Positions 25,605 to 33,761 of a stretch of 37,402 nucleotides of DNA are shown in pieces. Both the position numbers and the translations under genes were made by a program. The notes beneath the pieces were generated by a model. The model searched no databases. It had not been told where the DNA came from and was given only the letters and a program-made list of their open reading frames with translations. The number at the start of each line of letters is the position of its first letter. Within the stretch, counting starts at the first letter, position 1. Source of the DNA: Opitutales bacterium (GTDB lineage Bacteria; Verrucomicrobiota; Verrucomicrobiia; Opitutales; Oceanipulchritudinaceae); contig JAFIGH010000046.1 of the NCBI GenBank assembly GCA_020831525.1, positions 1-37,402 on the forward strand. The letters run 5' to 3'.

Positions 25605-25695
25605 AATATATGAAATAAAATAGATTCTTCATTGGATTCGATTTCCTCTCGCAGCGGAAACGCATAACAAAAACGCCAAAAAATATACGATTATC
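25602..25695 (+). promoter_or_regulatory. AT-rich upstream region with TGAAATA direct repeats
   Basis: The leader of the 345-residue secreted protein is AT-rich, unlike its surroundings. It opens with TGAAATA at 25602-25608 and 25611-25617, spaced 9 bp start to start, followed by AATAGATTC. The same heptamer pair with 12-bp spacing lies at the isomerase start. A new transcription unit probably begins here; no clear -35/-10 pair was placed. Confidence 0.35.
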
Positions 25696-26733
25696 ATGAG
25701 TAGATTCATTCAAAAACTCTTCCGGGCGATCTCAGCCTCCTGTTTTTTCTCTTTTGCGGCTCTGACCGCACCGCTTTCCGCGGAAACGCTTGTCTACGAG
25801 GGCTTCGATATTCCTCCTGGAACCGGTGCCCTGCACGAGGCATCCGGCGCGACCAGTTTCGGCTGGGACGGGCCGTGGCGTTCCGACCCGGGTTCCGCGG
25901 GGAACAACACATCCTTTAACGTGGCGGAGCAGGGCCTTGCCTACGATGGGGCGACGAGCGGCTTCGGTGGCGCGATGGAGGTTGCGAACGGTTTGGAGAG
26001 CACAAGCGGCAATTATTATATCGGCAACGTGAACTCGCACTTCCGCAACCTTGACCGTTCCTACTCGGAGGGCGAATTGTGGTTTGGATTTCTCGCGAAG
26101 CCTTCCGTGCGGATCGAGGGTGGCCCAGGTGGATTCTTCCAGGTCATGCTTACCTCGAGTTCGTTCTTCTACGTGGATGGACGCCACCTCGGCGTGGGTG
26201 CGAACGGCTGGGGGGACATCATGTGGATGGTCGGCGGGCACCTCGTGCAAGGGGAGATCTCCTCTCCTTTCAGCATGCTTGCCGGAGATCTGGTCTTCAT
26301 GGTTGTGCGGGTGGATTTCGAAGAGCCGCGGGTATCAATGTGGGCGAATCCGGATCCGACGGTGTCCGATCCGGGGACGCCGATCTGGACGCAGCCCCTC
26401 GTGACCAATGAGGCCGGCGAAGCGCTCCTCGAGGTCAGCCGCATAGCGATCTTTGACGCGAGCCACCGCACCGGCAGCGCCGTGCGCGACTACTCCGGCA
26501 CGCTCATTGACCAAATCCGCCTTGGGACAACCTATGCATCGATTGTCCCCCGCGACGGTGACGAGGCGGACACATGGAATGGCTACCCGGTGGCCGACGG
26601 TTGGGCCGATACGGGCGATTGGATGGATTGGGTCAACGTCGCCAATGATCCATGGCTCTACAGCCCGGCTTTCGGCTGGATGGAGATGGCTTCGATGGAC
26701 GAAGCGGGTGCATGGGTCTATCTGCCGCGGTAA
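25696..26733 (+). CDS. Secreted LamG-like protein with C-terminal W/Y-rich module
   Basis: A 345-residue protein with a Sec signal ending ALTAPLSAE. The mature part starts TLVYEGFDIPPGTGAL and reads as a concanavalin/LamG-like beta-sandwich: FGWDGPWRSDPG, YYIGNVNSHFRNLDRSYSEG, ELWFGFLAKPS and a conserved RIAIFDASHRTGSAVRDYSGTL late strand, then DQIRLGTTYASI. It ends in a short module, TGDWMDWVNVANDPWLYSPA followed by FGWMEM and GAWVYLPR. The same fold and end module occur twice in the 760-residue protein encoded at 31335-33617, so the two genes are paralogues. Function is unknown; a carbohydrate-binding or surface role is possible. The AT-rich region with TGAAATA repeats upstream suggests its own promoter. 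Confidence 0.75.
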   Translation: MSRFIQKLFRAISASCFFSFAALTAPLSAETLVYEGFDIPPGTGALHEASGATSFGWDGPWRSDPGSAGNNTSFNVAEQGLAYDGATSGFGGAMEVANGLESTSGNYYIGNVNSHFRNLDRSYSEGELWFGFLAKPSVRIEGGPGGFFQVMLTSSSFFYVDGRHLGVGANGWGDIMWMVGGHLVQGEISSPFSMLAGDLVFMVVRVDFEEPRVSMWANPDPTVSDPGTPIWTQPLVTNEAGEALLEVSRIAIFDASHRTGSAVRDYSGTLIDQIRLGTTYASIVPRDGDEADTWNGYPVADGWADTGDWMDWVNVANDPWLYSPAFGWMEMASMDEAGAWVYLPR

Positions 26734-27048
26734 AGGGCGGGGGGATAGGGGTAGTCTTGTGGTCCGGAATTGGAAGTGGATTTGCATCGGTTCGCCGTGC
26801 CCTTCCGGATCGAACTCGCCGGACTGAAACCGCTCGTCGGCAACGTCGGCGCGTTTTGTCCCCGATGGCGCTCGGAAAAGCCCGTGATTGAAGAGCGTAC
26901 CAACGGTATTATGCGGTCTAAAGAGCCGCACTCCTGTAAGCCAGCAGCTTATCCGAGCGCCATTGCGTTTTGTCCCGCCGTAGCCCGGAACGGTGGAACG
27001 ACTCGGCAATGACAGGGCAATTGGTTCCAGAGCGGCGCTTTCACATTT
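26734..27048. repeat. 315-bp intergenic stretch with REP/MITE-like repeat (core 26851-26976)
   Basis: No gene is seen here. GCGTTTTGTCCC occurs as a direct repeat (26851-26862 and 26965-26976). Between the copies, GATGGCGCTCGGAAAAG (26864-26880) and CTTATCCGAGCGCCATT (26948-26964) are inverted copies matching at 15 of 17 positions. A small TGCGG/CCGCA hairpin (26912-26930) sits at the centre of the loop. The layout, direct repeats outside a long inverted repeat, resembles a non-autonomous or REP-like element with target-like flanks. It separates the LamG-like gene from the SUMF1-sialidase gene. Confidence 0.5.
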
Positions 27049-29094
27049 ATGAAAATACCAGTGAGGCAATCCCGATATCAAAAAAGCAGAAAATTGCTGT
27101 GCATGCCTGTGCGCGTCCTCCGCGCCGCGGCATTGCTTGTGATCCCTGTCCCCGTTGCCACGGCCGCATCCCCGGAACCGGAGACCGGCGGAGGTCTTGT
27201 GAATACGCTGGGTATGGAAATGCTCCGCATTGAGCCGGGCACGTTCGAACGCGGGAGTCCGCGCGGTGACGATGAAGCGTCATACAGTGAGCGGCCTGTG
27301 CACACCGTGCATATCACGCGACCCTTTCATGTCGCATCCACGCCCGTAACGAACGCGCAATACGAAAGGTTTGATCCGGATCACCGGGAACAGCGCGGGA
27401 AATGGGGGATATCCGAAGAAGATGACGAGGCGGTCGTCTTTGTCAGCTGGGATGAGGCGGTTGCCTTCACCGAGTGGCTCAGTGCAAAAGAGGGTGAGCC
27501 GTACCGCCTCCCGACCGAAGCGGAGTGGGAATACGCGGCCCGCGCCGGAACGACGACGCCGTTTTTCACGGGAGAGGAGCTGCCCGATGCCTTCCACCGG
27601 TACCAGCGGAACGCTCCGCGCCCGGAGCCGGTTGATTTGCGGGTGGGGCAGACCCCGCCGAACCCGTGGGGCCTGCACGACGTTCACGGGATCGTCGAGG
27701 AATGGACGCTCGATTGGTACGGCCCGTACCTCGCCGGGGAGCAAACGGATCCGGTCGGTTACGACGACGGTGACGCGAAGGTGACGCGCGGCGGAAGCCA
27801 TAACAGCCCGTTGCCGTGGTTGCGTAGTGCCGCCCGGTTGGCCAACCTTCCGGAGAATAAGAATTGGCTGATCGGTTTTCGGGTGGTCAGAGGGGCGAGG
27901 CCGGACACGACGCCGTTGTCCCGGGATATCCATGAAACACCGCAGTGGGCACGGGATGTTGTTCAGGAGCGGCATGAATGGCCGGTCTCGGCGGAGCAAG
28001 TGCCGCACTTCGCTGGTCCGCGCATTTACGTTCACCTGCCGGGGGAGGCTCCGTGGGACGGTTTCCTTGCGCATTGTCCGGCGCTCACCCTCCTGCCGAA
28101 CGGTGATTTGTTTGCTGCATGGCATGTAATGGGCAGCGAACGGGGGCGCGGGCTGTTGATCGCGGCTGCACGTTTCCGTGCGGGCGGGGAAGCATGGGAC
28201 ACGGCGGCGAAGTTTTTGACCGTTCCGGGACGGAATTTGCATGGGCCGGCCCTCTATACGGACGGTGACGGAACCGTCTACCACTTCAACGGATACTCGG
28301 CCGGCGGTCAGATTCACCATATTCTCGCCATGATCATGCGGACAAGCACGGACAACGGCCGGACATGGTCGAAGCCGAAATTGATCGGTCCCGAGCATGG
28401 CTCCCGTCATCAGGTGATCGACCGCGTCTTCGAAACCGGCGACGGGGCAATGGTATTGGCGGCCGATTCGAACCCCGGCGGCACGGCCCTGCACCTCAGC
28501 CGGGACGGTGGCAAGACCTGGAGCGATCCGGGCGGCACGATTCCGGGCATTCACGCCGGTGTTGTGGAACTCGCGGACGGCCGCCTGCTGGCTATCGGAC
28601 GCGGCCGCAATATCGAGGAACGCAGTCCGCTCAGCGTTTCCGCCGACATGGGGGAGTCGTGGGAATCCCGCGCGAGCCCCTTCCCGCCGGTCGGCAGCGG
28701 GCAGCGGCCGTATCTGCTGAGGCTGGATGAGGGGCCGATCCTTTACGTCGCCTTCACCGACGACCGCAACGAACCGCGTGAACGGGGAATGATGTTCAGA
28801 AACCAAAAAGGTGAGGAATTCCGCGGACACGGAATGTTTGCCGCGCTTTCCTACGACGAAGGCGAAACCTGGCCGGTGCGAAAGCTCATTACCCCTGCGG
28901 ACGGCGAAGAGTACTTTGCGCGTCATGTCCGCGGACCGTCCGCTCCTTTCACGGCAAGTTACGACAATGCGGAACACCAGGGATACGTGACGGCGGTGCA
29001 GGCGCCGGACGGTATCATCCATCTGATCTCCAGCCGGCACCACTACGAGTTCAACCTTGCGTGGCTGGAAGAACCTGCCTCCCTACCGCGATGA
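27049..29094 (+). CDS. Secreted SUMF1 (FGE-like) - sialidase/BNR fusion protein
   Basis: A 681-residue exported protein with two parts. Residues about 50-282 are a formylglycine-generating-enzyme (SUMF1) fold: EMLRIEPGTFERGSPRGDDE, RPFHVASTPVTNAQYERF, YRLPTEAEWEYAARAG, NPWGLHDVHGIVEEWTLDWY and GGSHNSPLPWLRSAARLAN then WLIGFRVVRG. The two catalytic cysteines expected in the GGS-to-R segment of true FGE are absent, so sulfatase activation is unlikely. Residues about 330-670 are a six-bladed sialidase-type propeller with Asp-boxes STDNGRTW, SRDGGKTW, SADMGESW and SYDEGETW. Such fusions occur in Planctomycetes and Verrucomicrobia without known activity; a secreted glycan-binding or hydrolase role is inference. 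The stop overlaps the next ATG (ATGA). Confidence 0.82.
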   Translation: MKIPVRQSRYQKSRKLLCMPVRVLRAAALLVIPVPVATAASPEPETGGGLVNTLGMEMLRIEPGTFERGSPRGDDEASYSERPVHTVHITRPFHVASTPVTNAQYERFDPDHREQRGKWGISEEDDEAVVFVSWDEAVAFTEWLSAKEGEPYRLPTEAEWEYAARAGTTTPFFTGEELPDAFHRYQRNAPRPEPVDLRVGQTPPNPWGLHDVHGIVEEWTLDWYGPYLAGEQTDPVGYDDGDAKVTRGGSHNSPLPWLRSAARLANLPENKNWLIGFRVVRGARPDTTPLSRDIHETPQWARDVVQERHEWPVSAEQVPHFAGPRIYVHLPGEAPWDGFLAHCPALTLLPNGDLFAAWHVMGSERGRGLLIAAARFRAGGEAWDTAAKFLTVPGRNLHGPALYTDGDGTVYHFNGYSAGGQIHHILAMIMRTSTDNGRTWSKPKLIGPEHGSRHQVIDRVFETGDGAMVLAADSNPGGTALHLSRDGGKTWSDPGGTIPGIHAGVVELADGRLLAIGRGRNIEERSPLSVSADMGESWESRASPFPPVGSGQRPYLLRLDEGPILYVAFTDDRNEPRERGMMFRNQKGEEFRGHGMFAALSYDEGETWPVRKLITPADGEEYFARHVRGPSAPFTASYDNAEHQGYVTAVQAPDGIIHLISSRHHYEFNLAWLEEPASLPR

Positions 29095-31301
29095 TCCGGG
29101 TCATCGCGTTTGTCATAGTTGCCGCCGCCGCCCCTTTGCTGGAGGCGGACGACTTGCTCCGCCTCGAAGCGGCCGCCGTACGTTCGGGTTCCGTCGACGC
29201 CGTCCTCGAAGAGGCTCTCCCTGCCGCGGTTGCCGCGCTTACTTCCGGGGATGCGGACGAAGACGTCCGTCGCGCAGCCGTCCGCATCCTTGATCATGCC
29301 GGGGTGCGCGCCGCCTCTCACGTTCCGCAATTGCTCGAGCGCCTCCCGGCGATCCCGCCTGAGACCCGCTGGCGCATCGGCAGGGTGTTTGTCGACGTAA
29401 TGAATGCGGATCCCGGGCTGACCGAAGCTTTTGCGGCGATGGCATTGCACCATGGAGATGCTGAACTCCGGCTCTTCGCGGTCCGCATGTTGAGCGCCGC
29501 CGGAAATGTCGATGAGTCCGTTGTCGATCTGTTCGTCAAGGCTGCGGCGGACGATGCATCCGCCGTCCGGCGCGCCGCGCTGCGGGCTCTCGAAGAGCAT
29601 GCTGCCGCCGACACATGCGCCATAACCCTGTTTATCAGTAAGCTCGACGATGCGGACGAGAACCTTCGCCTGATTGCGTCGCGGGGTCTCGGGCGCGCGG
29701 GTTCCGGCGCGGAAAGAGCCGTGCCGCACCTCTTGGCGGCCCTGACCGCGGAAGGCGAACTCTCGCACATCCGCGCTGAGATGTGGCGCTCCTTACTCCG
29801 CATTGCACCCGAGGATCCGCGTATCGCCGGCCCGAAGGCGCACCGCGGCCACCGCGCCGATGATGACGAGTTCATTCCCGGAATGCGGCAACGTCTCGGC
29901 GCGGCTCTCCAAAGCACGGCCGGAAGCGGGTCGTATGAATCCGCGGGCATGGGCGGCAGCCAATTCTTTTCGACGCGCGGATGGCGCGGCGGCGAAGTGA
30001 TGATTCCCGCTTTTCCCGAAGCGCGGGGGTTCGGGATGTGGACGCCGGGTGGAAGAGGCGGAGATATCTATCGCGTGACGACCCTTGAAGACGGGGGACC
30101 GGGTTCACTCCGTCACGCCATTGAGAGCGCCGGGGGGGCGAGGATCATTCTATTTGAAGTGTCCGGAACGATACACCTGCAGCGTCGCCTCGACATCACT
30201 TCGCCGTACCTCACGATTGCCGGTCAGAGCGCGCCCGGCGACGGCATCACGCTCGCGGGTGCCCGTACGGAGGTCGGGGCGAACGACGTGATTCTCCGGA
30301 ACCTCCGTTTCCGTCCCGGCTCCGGATCGGCCACGACGAGCGACAAAGGGCTCAATGTGCGCGAGGCGGAAAATATCATTGTGGACCGGGTCTCCGCGAG
30401 TTGGGCGATGGAAGAAGTGCTCTCAGTTGTCGAAAGCGGCCGCGTGACGGTTCAGCGGAGTTTCATTACCCACCCGCTTGTTGCGCCCGCGCGCCGCCCG
30501 GCCGGCCGCGGATTCGGGTCGCTCGTCCGCGGCGCCGGACCCGGCCGGCAGGATTACGCGCAAGGGTCGAACTACAGTTTTCTCAACAATCTCTGGGCAC
30601 ATTGCCGTTCACGGGCACCACGGCCGGGCAACTACGTCCATCGCGACATCGATCCTGTCGGGCCGCTCTTCGACTTCCGCAACAACCTCGTCTACAACTG
30701 GGGTGGCAACCGTGCCGGCGACAACTACGACAACGAGAGCGTCTCCCGCTACAACTTCATTGCCAACTACTACAAGCCCGGTCCGGACAGCAGCGGCTTG
30801 GCCGCATTCAACAACGATGCCCCGCATGCGCGGGCTTATGTCGCGGGCAATGTCATGGCCGGAGAGAAACCGGTCGACCAGTGGAGCCTGGTCCTCAATT
30901 ACGCAGAGGCGGAAAACCGCCGTGATAATCCGTTTTACGCAGGTATCGTGGATACAAAGACCGCTGAAGAAGCATACGAATACGTTCTCGCCAACGCGGG
31001 CACCCAACCCCGCGACGCGTATGATCGAGCCGTCGTTGACGAGGTGCGAAGCGGCACCGGTACCCTGATCGATGAAGACCACGAGGTGGGCGGTCTGCCG
31101 GAACTACGCCCCGCCTTGGCACCCGTGGATTCCAGCGGGAACGGAATCCCCGATTGGTGGCAGATCCGGTTTGGCATCAGCCCGGAGGGCGATCTGAACC
31201 CGTCAGGCGATATGAACGGCACGGGCTACACCGACATTGAGGAATACCTCAACGGCACTGACATGGAGGTCTTCGTGGCGTATCGCCGGGATCGCCAGTG
31301 A
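29091..31301 (+). CDS. HEAT-repeat / pectate lyase (PL1-like) fusion with Ca-binding tail
   Basis: A 736-residue exported protein; the ATG at 29091 overlaps the previous stop and opens a signal peptide (MIRVIAFVIVAAAAPLLEAD). Residues about 30-240 are alpha-helical HEAT-type repeats (DEDVRRAAVRILDHAG, DAELRLFAVRMLSAAG, ASAVRRAALRALEEHA, DENLRLIASRGLGRAG). Residues about 303-620 are a pectate-lyase beta-helix: PAFPEARGFGMWTPGGRGGD, TTLEDGGPGSLRHAIES, YLTIAGQSAPGDGITLAG, SDKGLNVREAENIIVDRVSA then SWAMEE, and YNWGGNRAGDNYDNES. The tail DSSGNGIPDWWQIRFG and GDMNGTGYTDIEEYLNG is a dockerin/thrombospondin-3-like calcium motif. It should cleave de-esterified homogalacturonan by beta-elimination, linking the locus to pectin. 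The lyase assignment is solid; PL1 subfamily and HEAT function are uncertain. Confidence 0.85.
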   Translation: MIRVIAFVIVAAAAPLLEADDLLRLEAAAVRSGSVDAVLEEALPAAVAALTSGDADEDVRRAAVRILDHAGVRAASHVPQLLERLPAIPPETRWRIGRVFVDVMNADPGLTEAFAAMALHHGDAELRLFAVRMLSAAGNVDESVVDLFVKAAADDASAVRRAALRALEEHAAADTCAITLFISKLDDADENLRLIASRGLGRAGSGAERAVPHLLAALTAEGELSHIRAEMWRSLLRIAPEDPRIAGPKAHRGHRADDDEFIPGMRQRLGAALQSTAGSGSYESAGMGGSQFFSTRGWRGGEVMIPAFPEARGFGMWTPGGRGGDIYRVTTLEDGGPGSLRHAIESAGGARIILFEVSGTIHLQRRLDITSPYLTIAGQSAPGDGITLAGARTEVGANDVILRNLRFRPGSGSATTSDKGLNVREAENIIVDRVSASWAMEEVLSVVESGRVTVQRSFITHPLVAPARRPAGRGFGSLVRGAGPGRQDYAQGSNYSFLNNLWAHCRSRAPRPGNYVHRDIDPVGPLFDFRNNLVYNWGGNRAGDNYDNESVSRYNFIANYYKPGPDSSGLAAFNNDAPHARAYVAGNVMAGEKPVDQWSLVLNYAEAENRRDNPFYAGIVDTKTAEEAYEYVLANAGTQPRDAYDRAVVDEVRSGTGTLIDEDHEVGGLPELRPALAPVDSSGNGIPDWWQIRFGISPEGDLNPSGDMNGTGYTDIEEYLNGTDMEVFVAYRRDRQ

Positions 31302-31334
31302 AAAACGCCAGGGGAGTGATTGAACCGGAATTGC

Positions 31335-33617
31335 CTACAGATTCATGTCGTAGACATAGGCCCAGGCGTCTCCGCCCGCGTTGTGTTCTTCCGGCAGGTA
31401 GAACCACAGGCCGAGGTCGTGGCTGTAGATCCACGGAGCGCGGCCGACCCACACGGTTCCGATGCGCGGGCCCGCGTAGACGTACCCGTCGCGCGAAACT
31501 TCGGCCCCGAGCCACTCAGTCGGTGCGGCGGGATCCGTCGGATCGACACGGTCGGGATCCTCGCCGACGTAGGGCGTGACGGAAGCCCATGTTGTGCCGA
31601 CGCGGATTTCGTCCACCAGCATGGCGGAGACGGGACGGTTGTGGCTGGCGTCGAGGGTTGACAGGGCAATGGCGTGCACCTCGACATCAAATGGATCGGC
31701 CCCGTCGAGGAGAACGGTTTCGCGGTGGGCGTCGCCGGGGTCCTCGAGCGAGAGGTCGCGCGGGTTGACCCACACCGTCGCGCGGGTGCCCGTGCGGTCG
31801 ACCGGCTCGCCGCGCAGGTTCGGCATTTGGTGGCCGCTGTAGTCGAGTCGGACGACGATGAACGCCGGCTCATGGAACGGGAGATCGTCACGGATTTCCG
31901 TCGCGTCGGCGAAGAACCCCCACCGGTTGTCGGACTGATTGGAGATGTTGCCGATCTGCGCGGACGGGTTGTGGTTGTCGAAATCGCGTAGAAACTGCAC
32001 CGTTGCGCCGCGGGGATAGAGATTGTCGCCGAAGGGGTAGCCATTGGGGTAGATCGAGGTGTCCTGCCAGATTTCAGCGTCGGGGTCCGCCGCTTCGCCG
32101 GTGCGCTGCGCAATGAAGGAAAGGTAGACGCGGTTGTCCGGAATCGCCGCGGGGGACTCGGCGAGGGCGCGTTTGACAAAGGTGTGGTAACCATTGGGGT
32201 TGAACGCTTCTTCCGGCGTCGTTCCGGAGATAAAAGCATGGTGGCCGCTGGTTTGCAGGGTGCGCCCGCTCTCGTCGATATAGCCGAGGCTGCCTTCATC
32301 CACGGGTGCTCTCGTGGAGATGGCGCCCAGCTCTGTCTGCCACGGTGTGCTCCAGCCGAAACCGCCGTCGAGCTGACCGCTCGTTAGGTTCGCGCCCGCC
32401 GCCGGATCGTAGTCAAACCCTTCATACGCGAGGAGCCCGTCGGGCTCCGGCGGGGCAATGGACTCGATACCGCCGGCAAGGATCTCCGGGAGAAAGATCC
32501 ATCCGCCGCCCGACCGGGCTTCGCCTTCAGGGAGGTGGATCCAGCCGCGCAGGGTCCATGACCATGCCCACGACGGAGACTGTGTCAGCCGCAGCCAGCC
32601 GAGGTAGCGGTCGCCGGTGTGGATTTCGTTCTCCGCGAGCAACGGGTAGGCTCCCTGAAAGTCGCCGCCGGTGTGCGGTGTGACCGACTCCCATGTCGGG
32701 CCGAGGCGGAATTCGTCGAGGATCACTTCGGCGTGCGGACGGTTGCCGCTCCCGTCACCGACAACGATGCTGATCCAGTCGGGGGCGATGTGATGCGGGT
32801 CATTGCGGACGGTCCAGTCGAAGAGCATGGGAAGTCCGTTGGCCGCCTCTGTCGCGAGGTCGGGATTGATCCACACGCGGAAGCGGTCGGCCCGCGAACC
32901 GCCGCCGCCGTGGTCGATACGGATGACGACAAAGGCCGTTTCGCCGCCGAAGGGCACCGTGCTGCGCGGATCGCGGCGCCCGTCCGTGCCGTAGAGGTCC
33001 TCGCCCGTCACGCGCCAGACGTTGTCGTTGAGATTGGATAGATTGCCGAACCGCATCTGCCGGCCGTCGCGGCCGGAAAACTTGAGTGAGGCGGCCCGCG
33101 GGTAGAGATTGTCGCCCCACGGGTAGTCGTCGGCGTAGACCGGGTCATTCGGGTCGGCGGCAGCGCCGGTGCGGTGAAAGAGGAAGGAGATGTATGTCGT
33201 GCGGCCGAGCCACGGCTCCGGGCCGCTGTGCGGTAACGCCTCGGGATCGACGATGCGGGCGAGATTCACGGAGCCGAACTCCCCCGTCACCCAGAGACTT
33301 CCGCCCGAGGTCTCGAGGGTGCGGATGCCGTCCGAGTAGCTCAGACTCGTATCAAGGACCTCGGTGTATTCCATCGCCGGAGCGCCGCCGGTCGCTCCGG
33401 TCACGTTGAGGGCGGCCTCGGTGTCCCATTCGCTTGCAAAGCCGATTCCTCCGGATTGCCCGGCAATATGGGTTCCCGGCGCGTAGTCCGTGAATCCCTC
33501 GTAGACGACCGGCTCCGACGCGACGACGGCGACCGCCGCGAACAGAAGCGAAAGGGGGGCCACGGCGCGTGAGGCAATGACCGGGCGAAGATTCCTAGAG
33601 GATGTAGTTGCGGACAT
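31335..33617 (-). CDS. Secreted tandem LamG-like protein, 760 residues
   Basis: An exported protein with a signal ending near VAVVASEPV. It consists of two copies of one module. Copy 1 (about 37-375) starts VVYEGFTDYAPGTHI and has YPWGDNLYPRAASLKF and FGNLSNLNDNVW; copy 2 (about 390-755) starts LLAYEGFDYDPAAG and has YPFGDNLYPRGATVQF and IGNISNQSDNRW. Each copy ends with the W/Y-rich module also found in the 345-residue paralogue (TGDRYLGWLRLTQSPSWAWS and APWIYSHDLGLWFYLPE). Function is unknown. It is convergent with the pectate lyase gene (33-bp gap) and divergent from GH31, with AT-rich motifs and a perfect palindrome between. A binding or surface-scaffold role in glycan use is inferred from company only. 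Confidence 0.72.
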   Translation of the reverse strand: MSATTSSRNLRPVIASRAVAPLSLLFAAVAVVASEPVVYEGFTDYAPGTHIAGQSGGIGFASEWDTEAALNVTGATGGAPAMEYTEVLDTSLSYSDGIRTLETSGGSLWVTGEFGSVNLARIVDPEALPHSGPEPWLGRTTYISFLFHRTGAAADPNDPVYADDYPWGDNLYPRAASLKFSGRDGRQMRFGNLSNLNDNVWRVTGEDLYGTDGRRDPRSTVPFGGETAFVVIRIDHGGGGSRADRFRVWINPDLATEAANGLPMLFDWTVRNDPHHIAPDWISIVVGDGSGNRPHAEVILDEFRLGPTWESVTPHTGGDFQGAYPLLAENEIHTGDRYLGWLRLTQSPSWAWSWTLRGWIHLPEGEARSGGGWIFLPEILAGGIESIAPPEPDGLLAYEGFDYDPAAGANLTSGQLDGGFGWSTPWQTELGAISTRAPVDEGSLGYIDESGRTLQTSGHHAFISGTTPEEAFNPNGYHTFVKRALAESPAAIPDNRVYLSFIAQRTGEAADPDAEIWQDTSIYPNGYPFGDNLYPRGATVQFLRDFDNHNPSAQIGNISNQSDNRWGFFADATEIRDDLPFHEPAFIVVRLDYSGHQMPNLRGEPVDRTGTRATVWVNPRDLSLEDPGDAHRETVLLDGADPFDVEVHAIALSTLDASHNRPVSAMLVDEIRVGTTWASVTPYVGEDPDRVDPTDPAAPTEWLGAEVSRDGYVYAGPRIGTVWVGRAPWIYSHDLGLWFYLPEEHNAGGDAWAYVYDMNL

Positions 33618-33761
33618 AGGGCATAGTAGTTAGTGAATTATGATGTGAAATAAATCTAATTTCATTGATGTTCATATGGAATTGCGCGTCAATGGAAAAC
33701 TCCGGCAACTTGCCGGAGCCAATGAGAATTCTTGTTTTTGAGTTATCGAAATTTCGTTTTC
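33618..33761. promoter_or_regulatory. Divergent promoter region, 760-aa protein / GH31
   Basis: This 144-bp AT-richer gap holds TGAAATA (33646-33652) and ATTTCA (33659-33664) in inverted orientation, a 19-bp palindrome at 33700-33718, and CGAAATTTCG (33747-33756) just before the GH31 start. TTGACG occurs on the minus strand (33692-33687) but I found no good -10 at standard spacing. Confidence 0.5.
33700..33718. promoter_or_regulatory. Perfect 19-bp palindrome, candidate operator
   Basis: CTCCGGCAACTTGCCGGAG has 9-bp arms that are exact inverted copies around a single C. It ends 43 bases before the GH31 ATG. No T-run follows in either direction, which makes a terminator less likely than a repressor site. 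As RNA it could form a 7-bp stem with a 5-nt loop in the GH31 leader, so attenuation is an alternative. Confidence 0.5.

Noticed and set aside
27049-29094. Sulfatase-activating formylglycine-generating enzyme
   Set aside because: The catalytic cysteines are absent and no sulfatase is encoded in the window.
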